A stretch of DNA of 64,000 nucleotides from Embiotoca jacksoni (GCA_022577435.1 JAKOON010000039.1:2438349-2502348), one strand, 5' to 3'. Positions 33,700 to 45,844 are shown, numbered from the stretch's first letter. Notes: a model not told the origin generated them from the letters alone. Numbers and translations are program-made.

Positions 33700-34965
33700 C
33701 GACAACACTGGCGTTTTCTTCTAAGCCACACAAACACAGAGAGGAGGCAGGAAAGGTGGGATCGAGGACGGAGAAAAGAGGTGTAGAGATGCAGAGAGAA
33801 AGCTGAAGTGATTCACATACACATTTAAAAAGGAAATTAAAAACACTTGTTGAGTGGGAAGAGTTGATTTAAATTAGCTTGATTGCATTTCTACTCTTAT
33901 TTGCTGCATGTGTAAGGAGGACAGAGATATTGAGACCAAAAAAAAACAAAAAAAAAACATGAAAGAGAGAGGAGACAGAAAGAGAAACTGAGATGAAGAC
34001 GGGGATTTATCGGCGAGGGATTGAGGGGTAAAAGTTAAACGCTGCACCCCCCCGCCTCCCTCCTCCCTCCTCCTCCTCCCTCCCTCCCTCCTTAACCTTT
34101 GAAGTGAACAGATTGCTTCCAGGGCAGAGGGAAAAGCCATTTACCCGACCATATATTCATGGCCCTGGTTAAACAGCAGATTTAGGCAGAAGAATGGAGA
34201 TTAGCTGCACTCTCAGCATCTCATTACATCCTAAAGGAAGCCATTCAAGTGGACTTTAACAGCTGTTTTGCTCGCCGTAGAAAAGAAACAGTCACTTAAA
34301 TCTTGTTTTTCTGCCATGAATCTAAAATAAAAAAAAATAAAAAAAATTGTGTGGCGCCACAGCGACACACAACCTGACAGCAACAAACAGCAGAAATGTT
34401 GAGTGACAGAAAAGCCAAAAGGAGCTTGTTAGCTGTCAATCAACGGGGAGAAGAGGGGGGGGGTGGAAATGACACTGTGTCCCCGTTTGACCCACCCCTC
34501 ACAATGTGAGTGACACTTTGATTGGACAAGGCACTTTAAATACAACATCTAATAGGGGCTTGTATGCTGTCAGTCACAGGAGCAGAGGCTGTCTCCTCGG
34601 CTTTACCGTCTCCTCCTCCTCCTCTTCCTCTTCCTCCACCTCCTCCTCCTCCTCCTACGTAAACATAGTGTTTTCTTGAGCAAAATGATCCATGATTCAA
34701 TGACTCCAATGTAACATTTGCTGACACGCAAACAGAAACACAAGATTTCAAAGGTTTTTGGAGAGTTTTTTCCTCCATGAGACGTAAAGTGCGGCTTTAA
34801 ATTATATTTTATGGAATAAACAGCAGATTGCGACAGAGAGAGTTAATTTAGCAAAGTAAGGAACATGTCCATAAAACGCGCTGACCTTTAACTGCACAAG
34901 TTTCTGATCTAAGTCGAGCACAAAACTAATGTAATCAAGCATTACAGCTGTTACGAGGGAAGGAG
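33700..34965. other. Unassigned non-coding DNA
   Basis: It holds A-rich pieces near 33938-33958, C/T-rich tracts at 34046-34092 and a (CTC)n run at about 34608-34655. About 34140-34270 is repeat-free with GATTAGCTGC and CATTCAAGTGG (NKX2-like) and could be regulatory. No gene was recognised. Confidence 0.5.
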
Positions 34966-34995
34966 AGTGTGTGTGCGTGTGTGTGTGTGTGTGTG
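34966..34995. repeat. (GT)n microsatellite
   Basis: A GT array of 30 bases with one GC step near 34975. Confidence 0.95.
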
Positions 34996-35120
34996 CGATT
35001 GTACTTTTTAGGAAACTGCACAATAAAACAAAACACAAACCAGACCGGAACACATCAAACCAGAAAGAGATGAATGTGTTCTTTGTTGCTTAATCTAAAG
35101 TGAACCCCACCATGCGAGAC

Positions 35121-35121
35121 T

Positions 35122-35197
<76 letters not shown>

Positions 35198-35212
35198 GTG
35201 TGCGTGCGCGCA
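35121..35212. repeat. (TG)n array, 92 bp, with GC-rich end
   Basis: The longest dinucleotide array in the window. It has single TT interruptions near 35127 and 35193 and ends in TGCGTGCGCGCAC, so it continues as an alternating, Z-DNA-prone end. Confidence 0.97.
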
Positions 35213-35405
35213 CATTATCTTGAGCCTCCCCGTGCTTTGACAAGAGGTTAGCAGCGCTACAATAAACCTGGAGTGAACCGTTTGTCTGATTTTCCCATCA
35301 AAATAATGAAACGCGATCTGGCTTCGCTGCGCGGTGCCAGGGAGCGTCCAGGGTCCACGACTTGTCAAGGCACACTTCAAAGACTTGTGGCCCTTCTGCA
35401 CTTCG

Positions 35406-35453
35406 CCTGGCCCGGCCTGGTCTGGCCCGGCCTGGCCCGGCCCGGCCTGGCCT
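35406..35453. repeat. GC-rich minisatellite (GGCCCGGCCT-like units)
   Basis: Overlapping units of CTGGCCCGGC and CTGGTCTGGC repeat about five times in 48 bases. On the minus strand this translates to an Ala-Gly-Pro-Gly-Gln-like run in an open frame (35090-35659) that otherwise crosses the TG array, so it is not a gene. Confidence 0.85.
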
Positions 35454-37241
35454 CGCTGACTTGCAGCCTGGATGACATTCCTGGATTGTTTCTGCTGATT
35501 TGTTGTTTTTTCCTTCTTCCCTTTTTTGTGCCCCGAAATCCAGCTCGTAGCTCTCACAGCAAAGCAGATATGTACGAGCGGAGGAACGAAAGAAGGAAAA
35601 AGCCCCGACAGTTCAAGAGGCGGAACGATTTCAGGACACGTTGCGAAGAAAAAGATCAATAAAACTCTTCTGTTTGGTACCTGTTCCTGTCATAAACAAC
35701 AAATAAACAGGAAGAAGGTGGAGGTTTTTTTATTTTTTTTTAGTGTAAACGTAGCTGCGGATGTCAGGCTGGCGGAAACAAATTACTTCCAACATGGCTG
35801 TCCGCTCCAGTAAAGCTAAACAGAAAACAAACATCATGCAGCACCAAAAGGGAGCCAGAACACTTAGTAACATCCTCTTTGCAACAGGAGAACAAGGAGG
35901 ATTGTGTGAAATGTGGTCCTCGTTTTGAGAAAACGCTGCCGCTAACAGCAGCACGACTGAGAGATAAAAAGCTACCAGTCGTCTGAACCGTGGACCGGTT
36001 TGTTTCCGGTAATTGTTCTCAGCGCGGCTGCCAACGAGCCACGGCTGCCTGGAACAACGCAAAGTCGTGTCTTCTGCTAACACATTCGACACGCTGTTTA
36101 TTAAATGCTGCGAGTTTAAATTATTTCGATTGTGGATTTTAGCGTCGCGTCGTCATTTAACACAACTTTCCAACACTGCTTCCCGTCCAGCCAACTTTAC
36201 TTTCCTTCCACCTACTGACACGAAACAGGTGTTGGAACAATTAGAGGACAAAAGCGAATACGTGGGTTTGGATGCGCTCTCCAGGGAGACGTTTCATTCT
36301 GCTGGCTGTGGATCTCGGGTTAGTTTTAAAAAACTATTGAAGTAGCCCTTAACAAACTGCCAATGCTGCAGGAAATAGTCTGGCAGAACCAGGCTACAGC
36401 CGATGGGTGAGGGCCAGTAAAAAAAAATGGATGCGAGGCCAGTAGGACGAACGCGCTCCTAGTCTGCCTTAACCTCTTAATGGTACTAAAAAAAAAAAAA
36501 AAAAAAAAAAGTCCACCCAAAACACATGTGAGGCTGCAAAAAGCCAGTGGAACTCTCTGTACGCTGGAAGTTTGCTCACAAGCAGGTCAAACTAGTTTAA
36601 AAGATGATAACGTGCCAGCAGTAAACAAAGCCTGTCGTACGAGACCAACATATTCAAGTCAATAATGCTATTTGACATATCAAGCGAGCACTGTTTGAAC
36701 TCCGTCCATCCGATGGGCTCATCCGTGTTTTAAAAAAAGACTCATCTTGGAACGCCATGTCAAAAATCCCCGAACAAAGTATGCACGCACGCAGCCACAA
36801 ACACACAGCCGAGGCTTGCTGGTTTTTAAAGAGGACAGACGGATGAGGTGCGAGGTACTGCACAGTACTTATTTGCAGCGCTGGGTGGTCTGCGGCCGGT
36901 GGCAGCGCGACCGTCCCTCTCTCATTTGGCAGCGCCTGGAATGAAGTGGGTGGACGAGCGCGCATCTCCGTATCTACCGGACTGTTTTGCGGAGGAGGAC
37001 GGAGCGGAGAGGCCGAATGAAAGGGAAATCACGGTAATCGGAGAGGACACGGCGAGACGCACGCACGGAAGAGATACGGGATGAAGATACAGGCCTGGAC
37101 CTGATTGTCAGCTTCTTGTAATCACTCTCATACACAGAGAAAGAGCAGCTGAATGACTGACACGCATACAAATCACTAAAGACAAGACGTGCATTGAACG
37201 CAAATGTTCTTCTTCTGTCTCCTCTTCAATCTGGTTGTGAT
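35454..37241. other. Unassigned non-coding DNA
   Basis: It holds A23 at 36488-36510. About 36840-37090 is a moderately CpG-rich, purine-rich stretch that could be a 5' untranslated region or promoter for the short frame that follows, but no initiator or TATA box stands out. Confidence 0.45.
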
Positions 37242-37385
37242 ATGAAGATGAGGATCGCGTTACTCTTCTTTTGGGTCATCAGCCTGCGGGTTACTGGCAG
37301 AGCATCCCAAAATACTGGGAGGAAAGATGGTAGGATGGCCGTGTGGTTGAGGGAACTGTCATTCAACCGGAGAGTGTGGGTTTAA
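37242..37385 (+). other. Short frame with signal-peptide-like start
   Basis: An ATG at 37242 opens 47 codons. The first 15 residues have a basic start (MKMR), a hydrophobic core (IALLFFWVISL) and then a polar RVTGRASQ, the n-h-c layout of a secretory signal peptide with small residues for cleavage. A possible but weak donor (ATG/GTAGGA) follows at 37329-37330. From about 37332 the frame runs into SINE-like DNA, so only the first 29-30 codons could be real coding sequence. I do not recognise the protein. Chance is a serious alternative, because an 11-residue hydrophobic run is not rare in 64 kb. Confidence 0.18.
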
Positions 37386-37440
37386 GCTCCGTCCGCTGTC
37401 GGTAAGAGTATCCCCCGTGCTGAGGTGTCCGGCTGAAACC
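37332..37440 (+). mobile_element. tRNA-derived SINE-like relic
   Basis: An A-box-like TGGCCGTGTGGTTGAGG is followed by ACTGTCATTCAACCGG and a B-box-like GGTTTAAGCTC at 37379-37389, then GGTAAGAGTATCCC and GTGCTGAGGTGTCC. This order matches a tRNA-derived fish repeat as I recall it. The B box departs from GGTTCGANTCC, so it is probably inactive. No target-site duplication or A-tail was found. Confidence 0.5.
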
Positions 37441-40400
37441 AAACCGGAGCACCAGACAAAAAACCCTGACGACTCTTCAATGAGCCTGTTGATTGCAGCT
37501 TTTAAAACCATTTCCACAGTACAATACCAGCTTCACTATAATTACTGAAAATTCGTAGGAAGTATTTTTCACACCCATTCTGAGTAAATTCTTTTCTTTT
37601 GTTTTTGTTTTGTTTTGCCAGACTGATTCAAATATCAACCTTAAAGCTGGCCACATCCGAATCCTTCCCCTGACACTTACATGACCCGATGGGGAATTTC
37701 TGACGGATTCTTTGGTGCTAAAATCCGATGAAATATTCTGGATTTACGTCTTTGTGTACATGTGTCCATCGTGGCCGACAGCTGGGGCGGAAATAAAGAC
37801 CTCATGGTTTGATGTTGAGAGTAGCTGCAGAAAATGGAAGTCCTTTCTGGACATTCACGTTACAAGTCAGGAACAACTCTAACGTACTGTATATTTTCTG
37901 CGTGCACAAAACTCCTCCAGTTCTCCGTCAGCCTTCAGCGCTGATTAGACAACGAGACAACCATCTCCACTCCCCGTCTGATCCTTCGTGAGGTTAAAAC
38001 CTCTCAAAAGCATCCGCCCGGTTGTTGTTTCAGTTGGTTGGAAACGGACCTTGATTCAGTTCTGGCAACAAAAGTCGAACTACCACAGAAAAAAAAAACC
38101 TGTTTTGTCTGTGTAGAAAAACTCAGGAACCAGTCTGGTGTCCTTTTTAGTTAAAAGTGAAACACCGGTTGATTCAACTTAAAAGGTCGACGACCAGCGT
38201 GCTGACAACATGCTAACAATTGTTTTTTTGTCATGTTTTGTGCTGTTTCGGTAGAAGAGAAGAAGAAGCACGATACCTAAATAGGCTTTCCGTGAGCAAA
38301 GACCTTCTGAATCACAAGTCCATGGTTATGACATTAAAAAAAAAAAAAAAAAAGTTATAGAATCGCTGAGCTTTCGGCCATAATTTTCCCCTAAATGGAT
38401 ATATATCTTGTGTCAGAACCCAAACCGTCATATATCTTAAAGCACAGTTAAATCTGTAGTCTGGTCGTGATCCTGTTTCACAGCTCATGGGAACCAGACA
38501 GTAGCTCTCAGAGGGCAGCCCCCCCCCCCCCGGCACATGGGGGACAGAAACTGAAAGGAGCATTTCAGGAAATCTGAGATCAGTCAGTGAACTTTTGAGC
38601 GATGCTGATGTCAGCCTTTATGGCCTTCAGAGACCGTAAACTGTACAGGTTGTCCTCCACGGCAGGTTTGACTCCAGCAGGAGGAAGGAAAGGCATCCAA
38701 AAATCCACCCATGAAGGAACAAATAAAATGAGACATTTCCTCTGAAAAGGGATCCACTTGATGTCTTGAAGAAACATAATGTAGATGTTTAAAAATAACT
38801 AGTTAACGGGTCTTCACATCGTGTTTCCAATAGTTAAACTTGTAAAAATCTAAATTATTTGGACTTTTCAGTGAAAAAGAAAGCTTCGGTGTCGTTTCAA
38901 AAATGTCTTACGAGGTTAATTGAACTTTTTATGGAAACACCTGATCGGACACAAACGATTATTCAAGCAGAACATTTTTATAAATATTTAAAACGTGCCT
39001 GGAGGAACTTTTTCAAAGATATTCCTGATCACGACTTCAGCTGCTGCTGAAGCGTTCACGTTATTCTGGTAATTTTATAAATGCACTCTACAATTAAAAA
39101 AAACAACATAGTTTTAATATACTGATTATAATACATTCGTAGGTTTAAATGTGACCAACAACGAATAAATGAACAAAGACGTCCGGTTTGTTTTCGGTCT
39201 CTGTGCCTACAATGCTTCACTTCAGGGAGTGTAAACGGAGTTGACCTTTTCTTATTTCACAGAATATATCAAACTGCTCCGTGTATCAGATTTACAAAAG
39301 AGCAAACAAGATGAATAATCTGTCCAACTTTAAGTACTTGATGCGGGGGAGTACTTCTCCCCCCAACTAACTAACGTCATTATGTTTTCTGGCATGTGAC
39401 AAACACGCAGCGATTGCCTATCATCAACTATGACTTAAATCCACTTCACAAACTCAATAACCAACACAGTTATTTCTGTCCTCCGCTTTCACAATCTGTC
39501 CATCATCGCTGGTGTCATTTCGTTGTCGTCCCCTCTCAATGCCAATTTTGCGCACCAATAAAAGTCCTCACTTTTCCTTTCAATGAAGACGCCTGTAAAC
39601 GTCCAACGCTCAAAATCGCCCCGAGATTTGCAGCCGATGATGTTTTTGTCTCTTCGTCTTTTTTCTCGTCGGTCTTGCGCGGCGCATCGCTTCGACCGCA
39701 GGAGCGTCGAGATAAATAAAGCGATCCAGAGATGGTCGACGGGCTCGGAGCAGAGAGCGTGAAAGAATGCAGATGTCGACATCTCAAACTTGCCCACAAA
39801 TTGGCAGTTGTGACACAACTGAGGTTCAAACTGCCCCCCTCCTCCTCCTCCTCCTCCTTCACCACCACTACCCCCCCCCCCACCTCCATCCCCTCCTCCT
39901 CCAATCATCTCCCTCTCCTCCCCCCCCCCCCCCCGGGACCTCTCCCTCACTTTGTTTTAGAAATTAAAAATGAAGAAACAATTACAGTGCTGTCTGAGTC
40001 GATATATAAACACCAGACTTTCTTTGGTTTGGAATAAAAAAACGGTCTTTCGTGTAGATTCACACTTCCATTCGTCACGTTTAGTTTTCGTTTATTCACG
40101 CGAGGGGAAAAAAAACTGGACTCATCGGACAAACTGTGCCATTTATGTCGTCAACGTCGAGCAGATAAGTAAAAGAAAATAACTGAAAACATCGATGCAT
40201 AACATTGGCGGTCAAATAATGAAAGTTTAGTTTATAAGACGTTATACGTAAGGAAAAGGGAAATGAAATGTTTTATAACAGCACTTTAGTTTACTCTTCT
40301 ATTTATTTTTGAACCACTTCACTTTAGTCTGTATGCGATTAGCCGGCTCAACTGAAGACGAGTAGCGAACACATTTACGAGCAGCCTTTTCAGCTAGTCG

Positions 40401-40787
40401 AAGCTATCTTCATAAAAAACATTCAAGCCAGTGCATGTAATGTTAATCGTGCATATTGTGCAGAATACTGTACGAACTCGTTATTATAATATTTTAAGGC
40501 TACAAAAAGCACAGCTGGATGAAAAGAGGAGAAAACGGACAGATTACAAGACTGGAAGAGGGAAAAATCGACAGCGCTGTTTGTTCAATGTTCCTGACCC
40601 AGCTAGTCTTACAGATATTCAATAATAAAGATTTTATTGTAAAAAAAAAAAAAAATGGATCAAGTCAGCTGTCTCCAAAGAAAACAACCGCTGATCTCGA
40701 TCACTTGAGGTTCAAATGAGGACACAACTGGGAAGTCTGTCAAGGGAAGACGAGCCACCCATCTCACAAGAGCTGTTAGCATCTGTC

Positions 40788-40824
<37 letters not shown>

Positions 40825-41119
40825 CAAAAAAAGAAAAAGCCTCTGGACATGGAGGAATTCAGCGCAGTGGAATTACATGGAAAATATGCTGCGGAGGGGG
40901 AAGATGAAACAGAAAAAGAACATGTCAGCGGCTGAAATAAGACAGTGTGGCCTGTTTTGACACGTCGCGTCAAACACACCAGCGATCAGAAGCGGCGCGC
41001 TGAGGACTTTGATGACCTGTGGCTTTCGCGAGTCGGCGAGGGAATGAGAGGGGGGGGGAGAAAAAAAAAACAAGTGATGAAAAGACGAAGAGGATGAAGA
41101 GGAAGACAGTGAAGGAAAG
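37441..41119. other. Unassigned non-coding DNA with C13, C11 and C15 tracts
   Basis: C13 lies at 38519-38531, C11 at 39871-39881 and C15 at 39920-39934, with A18 at 38336-38353, A14 near 40640 and A29 at 40794-40822. About 39834-39950 is C/T-rich with CCT triplets. Open frames there are repeat artefacts. No gene was recognised. Confidence 0.55.
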
Positions 41120-41360
41120 ACAAAGAGGGGAGACCTGTCATTTACTTAATTTTATTACCAGACTGGCCGCATCCTAAAAAAATTCCCCGACTTATGTGGC
41201 AAAGTGAGAATCGCCGCGGATTAAAAAGAACGAACGGGAACGCCAAATGAATCCTTCGGATGATCCGCTTTTATTGTGACTGTAAGTCATTTTGTCACCT
41301 TCCGCACTGGCAGTATGAGGAATTCCGCTGTCAGGCCAAGAGAGCCCGATTGAAACCAGG
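41120..41360. promoter_or_regulatory. Candidate regulatory island
   Basis: Repeat-free sequence with TTACTTAATTTTATTACC, a bicoid/OTX-like GGATTA at about 41218 and TTTTATTGTGAC. Base composition is balanced and the flanks are purine-rich. Conservation was not tested. Confidence 0.27.
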
Positions 41361-42225
41361 AGGGAGCGAGGCAGCAGGGGGAGAGACGGCAGCGTCTACC
41401 AGCGGAGCGTTTTGACAGGATCGGTCATTTGGAGAGCGCAAACGAACAGCTTTATACCACGTGATCTCCACGGGAGATCTTTCCGGGAAGGAAAGTCTGG
41501 CGCTTTACGAGGTGTCGCGGCACCGGACGCAGAGGATCGGGAAGATAAAACTGCAGCGGCTCCATTCGAACGTCGGACAAACATCTGCCGCCTCGTGCTC
41601 GGCGCGCCGGCCCGGGGCGCGTGGCCGATTTGATCGTCAGGTTTTTGGATGTTGCGAAAGCAAATAGCTCGCACTCACCAACGCGCGGCATGCGGCTGAC
41701 GAGCAGCGGCGACCAACAACCGGCCGATCTCTTCTTTAAAATCAGCACGTGGAGGAAACGAATAAAAAAAAATGAAAATAATGGTTGCACACCATATTAC
41801 ATTATTATTAATTACGTGCAAGCAGTTTTATAATTATTGTAGTCATTGTCCAGATGGAGTTAAATCAAATCCATTTCAACGCAGTTTAACGTGTCACAGT
41901 ACGCATTTTAAAAAAAAATGATTGGATGCATGTGTGTTTAAAGTCCTTTAAACAACAAATTAAAGCTTAAATCTGTACACACTACAACAGCCACTAGAAC
42001 AGGTGGACGGAAAAGTAAAAATTAGGCCAAAATTAGCGAACGAGCGTCAAGGACTGCTCCCCTCCGCCGCTCTATTGCAAGAATCCCTGCAGTGAATGAG
42101 CGACCTGCATGGAGAATATTTAACCTCATCACTCTCAAATTAATTTGGAGGTCTTGGTGGAGCGTCTGTGGAAAAGCTTTGAGACAGCTCGTGTAAAATA
42201 TTGCTGCAGAGGGACTTGGGGAGGA
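41361..42225. other. Unassigned non-coding DNA
   Basis: About 41390-41720 is CpG-containing, with a CACGTG E-box near 41458 and mutually overlapping open frames on both strands. About 41760-42010 is AT-rich. No gene was recognised. Confidence 0.5.
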
Positions 42226-42291
42226 GGGGGGGGGGGGGCGGTAGGAGGGTGGTGGTGGAGGGGGGAAGGGAGAGGGAAGGGGGGGGGGGGG
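42226..42291. repeat. Two G13 tracts in a purine-rich block
   Basis: G13 at 42226-42238 and G13 at 42279-42291 flank a GGA/GGT-rich segment. Together they offer many G-quadruplex registers on the plus strand. Confidence 0.95.
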
Positions 42292-42430
42292 TTGCGCACA
42301 ACTCATCAAGTTTCAAGTGCCTCTGGTAGCAACTTCAATTAAATGACTTGTTAAGGTGGATATTTTGGCATCTGGGCAGACAGAAGTCATCGCAGGAACG
42401 TGCGTGATGTTGACTGATGGCATAAGCAGG

Positions 42431-42464
42431 CACGTGCGCGCACACACACACACACACACACGCG

Positions 42465-42496
<32 letters not shown>
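42431..42496. repeat. (CA)n microsatellite with CGCG interruption
   Basis: Two CA arrays joined by CGCGCACG near 42461, 66 bases in all. The sequence alternates purine and pyrimidine throughout, including a GTGCGCG lead-in. Confidence 0.96.
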
Positions 42497-43704
42497 GCGT
42501 GGGTAGGCGGACTGTAAACTGTCAAATGTCACCAGCCACTCTACACCGTGACACTCAGACACGTGTGCATAATAAAATCAAACGAGTCGATTGCAGTCTG
42601 TGGTGCTTACCCCCCCCCCCCCTCGCCCCCCACCTCCCCCCCACAGTTAAATTAAAAATAGATGAGGAGGAGCGTCGTGGCTAATGGACGACCTGCATAC
42701 CGGTTGATTACAGGAGTTTAAATCTTGTTTACCGTGTTGTTAACTGGGTCTCACGGAGCGTGAGAAAAAAAGGTCATCAATTATTATTATTATTGGCGTG
42801 ACATCCATTTGAAGAGAAACTCCGTTTCGATGCGCAACATCCACAAATTCTATTTGTGGCACAATGCTACATGCTAAACTGCTGCTTTGCATGAAGCCGA
42901 CATGCTCAGCTGTTGTACCTGGCAGTGAAGAAGAGTAGAAAACAAGCGATATTTAGTTCACTGCGGCGAATAACACGAAACAATTTGCCACCATAATGCT
43001 CATACCAGACCAAACGGGGCTGCAGGACCAGAACCACTAAACGCATTCAAACGACGCAAAGGTGCATTTTATTACTCACAAAGACAACTGTGCGTTTTAG
43101 TTTAGGAAGAAGGATGAGTCCATATGAAAGAAAACTGACGCAAGTTGATTACATAGTGTAGTGTTGTTAATTTAATTATGTCAAATTAACTTATTTGAAC
43201 CCAAACTAGGATCTTTTCCTCACCGTAACCACAAGTTGTTTGGGTCCACCTGTAACAGGTGTCTGGTCACTGCACTGACCGGAGTTTAGCCCACCGTCAT
43301 TTATTAACATCGGGTGGCCAAAATAATAGAAACACCCGTCAGTACTGCACGCACGCTTCGTTTTCTGTGTGTTTGAACTCAACTCGGTCATTAACAATCA
43401 AAACGACTGCATAAAGAGGTGATTATTGACTGTAAAGACATTACAGGACAACTTCTAAACACGGCCAACCATAAAAGTCCGGTTTGAGGCAATATAAATC
43501 GTACGATTCTTTGTCAACGGTGGAGTAAATCTACACAGGCCTTCTGGGGGTCTCTGCAACCTCTAACTTGATCCACGTGACTGCTGCAGTTATTAATATT
43601 TTTACTGCGGTGCAGAGTGATAAACAAGGCAGAAAGTAGATCCTAAAGTGGCTGACAAAAACAAGTAAAACCTCGGGGAGGTCAACGGACTCATTCCTAT
43701 CAGG

Positions 43705-43706
<2 letters not shown>
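42497..43706. other. Unassigned non-coding DNA with C13
   Basis: C13 lies at 42610-42622 and an (ATT)n run at about 42781-42795. The rest is plain mixed or AT-rich DNA with no recognised gene. Confidence 0.55.

Positions 43707-43741
<35 letters not shown>
43707..43741. repeat. A35 homopolymer
   Basis: Thirty-five consecutive A. No retroposed body or flanking direct repeat could be recognised on either side. Confidence 0.97.
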
Positions 43742-43742
<1 letters not shown>

Positions 43743-43953
43743 AGGCAGCAGTTATTTTGATGTAGCATCTCGGACAGAAACATAACTCACTACGTCTCAA
43801 ATGCAAACAGACACACGGAGCGTAAAGTCGGTACAGTTGACTGATGGCTAAATCAGCTTTTAAAAGAGGCAGACATGTAAAGAGAGAGAGAGAGGGCTTT
43901 ATTCCCATAAAACGAGCAGGCATTAACGTTATCAATATGCTGCAAGGAGCCTG

Positions 43954-44014
43954 ACACGCACGCGCACACACACACACACACACACGCACGCACGCACACA
44001 CACACACACACACA
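43954..44014. repeat. (CA)n microsatellite with GC steps
   Basis: A CA array with several CG steps near 43959-43964 and 43984-43996, 61 bases. Confidence 0.96.
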
Positions 44015-44156
44015 TCCAAATGGAGGTTTAAAGGAGGAAGACGAGTGTAGGAGATTGAGTGAAATGATGGTTGTAATGTCAGAGACAGTTTGTCCCACAT
44101 GGTTCCCATAAGCATGTGTGTGTCTGTGTGTATCTCTGTCTCCCTTTGTGCAAGTT

Positions 44157-44158
<2 letters not shown>

Positions 44159-44207
<49 letters not shown>
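44159..44207. repeat. (TG)24 microsatellite
   Basis: A perfect TG array, 49 bases; inverted partner of the CA array at 44316. Confidence 0.97.
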
Positions 44208-44208
<1 letters not shown>

Positions 44209-44264
44209 GCATTAGCAGGATGTGACTTTAAATCAGCAGCATCCTTCAGAAGGGGATGAAGTTT

Positions 44265-44314
44265 GGGGGGGGGGTGTGGTCCGAGATATTTAGACGCCAA
44301 CCGCCCCCCCCCCC

Positions 44315-44369
<55 letters not shown>
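44265..44369. repeat. G10, C11 and (CA)27 cluster
   Basis: G10 at 44265-44274 and C11 at 44304-44314 are complementary homopolymers 29 bases apart, and a CA array at 44316-44369 follows. The upstream TG array (44159) and this CA array are also complementary, so the region contains two nested inverted repeats. Confidence 0.95.
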
Positions 44370-44371
<2 letters not shown>

Positions 44372-44487
44372 ACACACCAGTCGAGTACATCTTGATCGCG
44401 CTGTCACTGATCAGCGCCAGCACCCTCGTCTCCTCGTGCAACTCCATATTTCACCCTCACCCTGTCCAGTGCACACATATTTATCCA

Positions 44488-44489
<2 letters not shown>

Positions 44490-44526
<37 letters not shown>
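44490..44526. repeat. (AC)18 microsatellite
   Basis: A perfect AC array, 37 bases. Confidence 0.97.
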
Positions 44527-44528
<2 letters not shown>

Positions 44529-45150
44529 TGTCTGTGGAACAGCTCTGGAAGGGTTGAAGGAGTGATCTATCCTGCTGATGATCTGTCTGAACACATGGAG
44601 GATCACAGTAAACACACACACATCACCACTAAGTAGATAAACAGGAATGCTGCACAAGAAGCAACAAAATCGACCGTTTTATTTTCCGCGAGTCTTTTTT
44701 TCTCCACAATCACGGCGCTTTAAAAAAGCTGTCCAACACGCTGACCGTCGACTTCTGTATCGAAGTCGAATATTTCGCCCGTTGAAATTCATACGACACT
44801 ATGACTGTCTGCAGCTGTGTGCGTGAGGTCAAGGCATCTACTCACAGTGATGTCGAGGTCGATGTCGAGGTCGGTTGTGCTTCTCAAAAATAAAAGTGGG
44901 CGAAATTATGTCAGCGTGTCCAAAATGTATTGAACAGTTGCAGCACGTTTTAATAACCGTTACATTTCACAGTCACCGACAAATTAAACCAACTTTTGAT
45001 CTGTATCCAGAGACGTCGAAAGTCTCCCAGCCGTCTCAAACAATCGCAGTGTTTTATGTTCGACATTCAATCGCGCATCAACGTCCCCGCGTGCTTTGCC
45101 CCCACCCTCCCCCCCCTCCCCTCTTGTGCGCCCGCTGCTGTAGCAGACTC
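44527..45150. other. Unassigned non-coding DNA
   Basis: Mixed sequence with the 12-bp duplication at 44849 and a C/T-rich patch at 45100-45120. The plus-strand frame at 44875-45153 has no domain. Confidence 0.5.
44849..44872. repeat. 12-bp tandem duplication
   Basis: GATGTCGAGGTC occurs twice head to tail. It is short, and likely a slippage product. Confidence 0.9.
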
Positions 45151-45163
45151 TGACCTCTGACCT
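45151..45163 (-). promoter_or_regulatory. Perfect nuclear-receptor DR1 element
   Basis: TGACCTCTGACCT is AGGTCA-G-AGGTCA on the minus strand, both half-sites perfect. This is the strongest DR1 in the window (HNF4, COUP-TF, RXR class) and lies about 450 bases upstream of the candidate island at 45600. Confidence 0.5.
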
Positions 45164-45599
45164 CGCAGTTCAAGAGGTGCGCCGAGATAAAAGACTTTCC
45201 CCAGGCAGTTCATTAGGGAGCGGACCTCTCCTCGGACGGGAGATATCTGTCTGCTCTCGTCTCGGGAGGTGCGCGTACTTGAAGCCGTGCGAGCTGCGCG
45301 TCAGTTTGCGTTGACCCGACGGCCGCTCCGGGCCACTTCCACCCCATAATTAAGTGAATAATCTCGCGGAGGACGGTGCCACGCAGCAAAAAACAAAAAA
45401 AGGCTGCTGGAGAAGCTGCCCTGACAAAATGGCCTCTCTGTATGTAGATAATGAAGCAGGGGCCTGACAGGTGGGCCCCCTGACAAGGAAGGAAGGGTCC
45501 TGCGGTGGGCGGGGGAGGCGGCGAGCTCACCCAGTCTGTCCCACCGCCGTAAACACACTCATCAGAGGGGAGGCTGTCCCCGGAGAGGGAGAGCATGTT

Positions 45600-45730
45600 T
45601 GACATCATTAATTGGCTTTTTCAGTGCGAGGAGTCAGGGAGATGAAAAGCTTTATCAGGCTGAAATAATTAATTTTGCCCTCGCCACCTCGAATTCGCTG
45701 ACACTTCACTTCTCTCACAAAATGAAGAAG
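45600..45730. promoter_or_regulatory. Candidate regulatory island
   Basis: Repeat-free block with CATCATTAATTGGC, AAAGCTTTATCAGG, AATAATTAATTTTGCC and CTCGAATTCGC. It has dense homeodomain-type cores and even composition and ends exactly at a poly-G tract (G11 at 45733-45743). By texture it is one of the best enhancer candidates here. Confidence 0.38.
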
Positions 45731-45844
45731 GTGGGGGGGGGGGATGACTGGTTTTTTTTTCTCCTCAAATTTTTTCTTGATTCAATCCCTCTATTAGCTT
45801 CTTTTTTTTTTTTCCCCTCCACTGAGACTCGAGGAGACGTATTA

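Noticed and set aside
35090..35659. 189-codon minus-strand frame with Gly-Pro-Gln repeats, collagen-like at first sight
   Set aside because: The repeat comes from a short minisatellite and the rest is a TG array; no Gly-X-Y periodicity beyond about 15 residues.
43707..43741. A35 run as the tail of a retroposed gene copy
   Set aside because: No recognisable body or target-site duplication on either side; simple slippage is sufficient.
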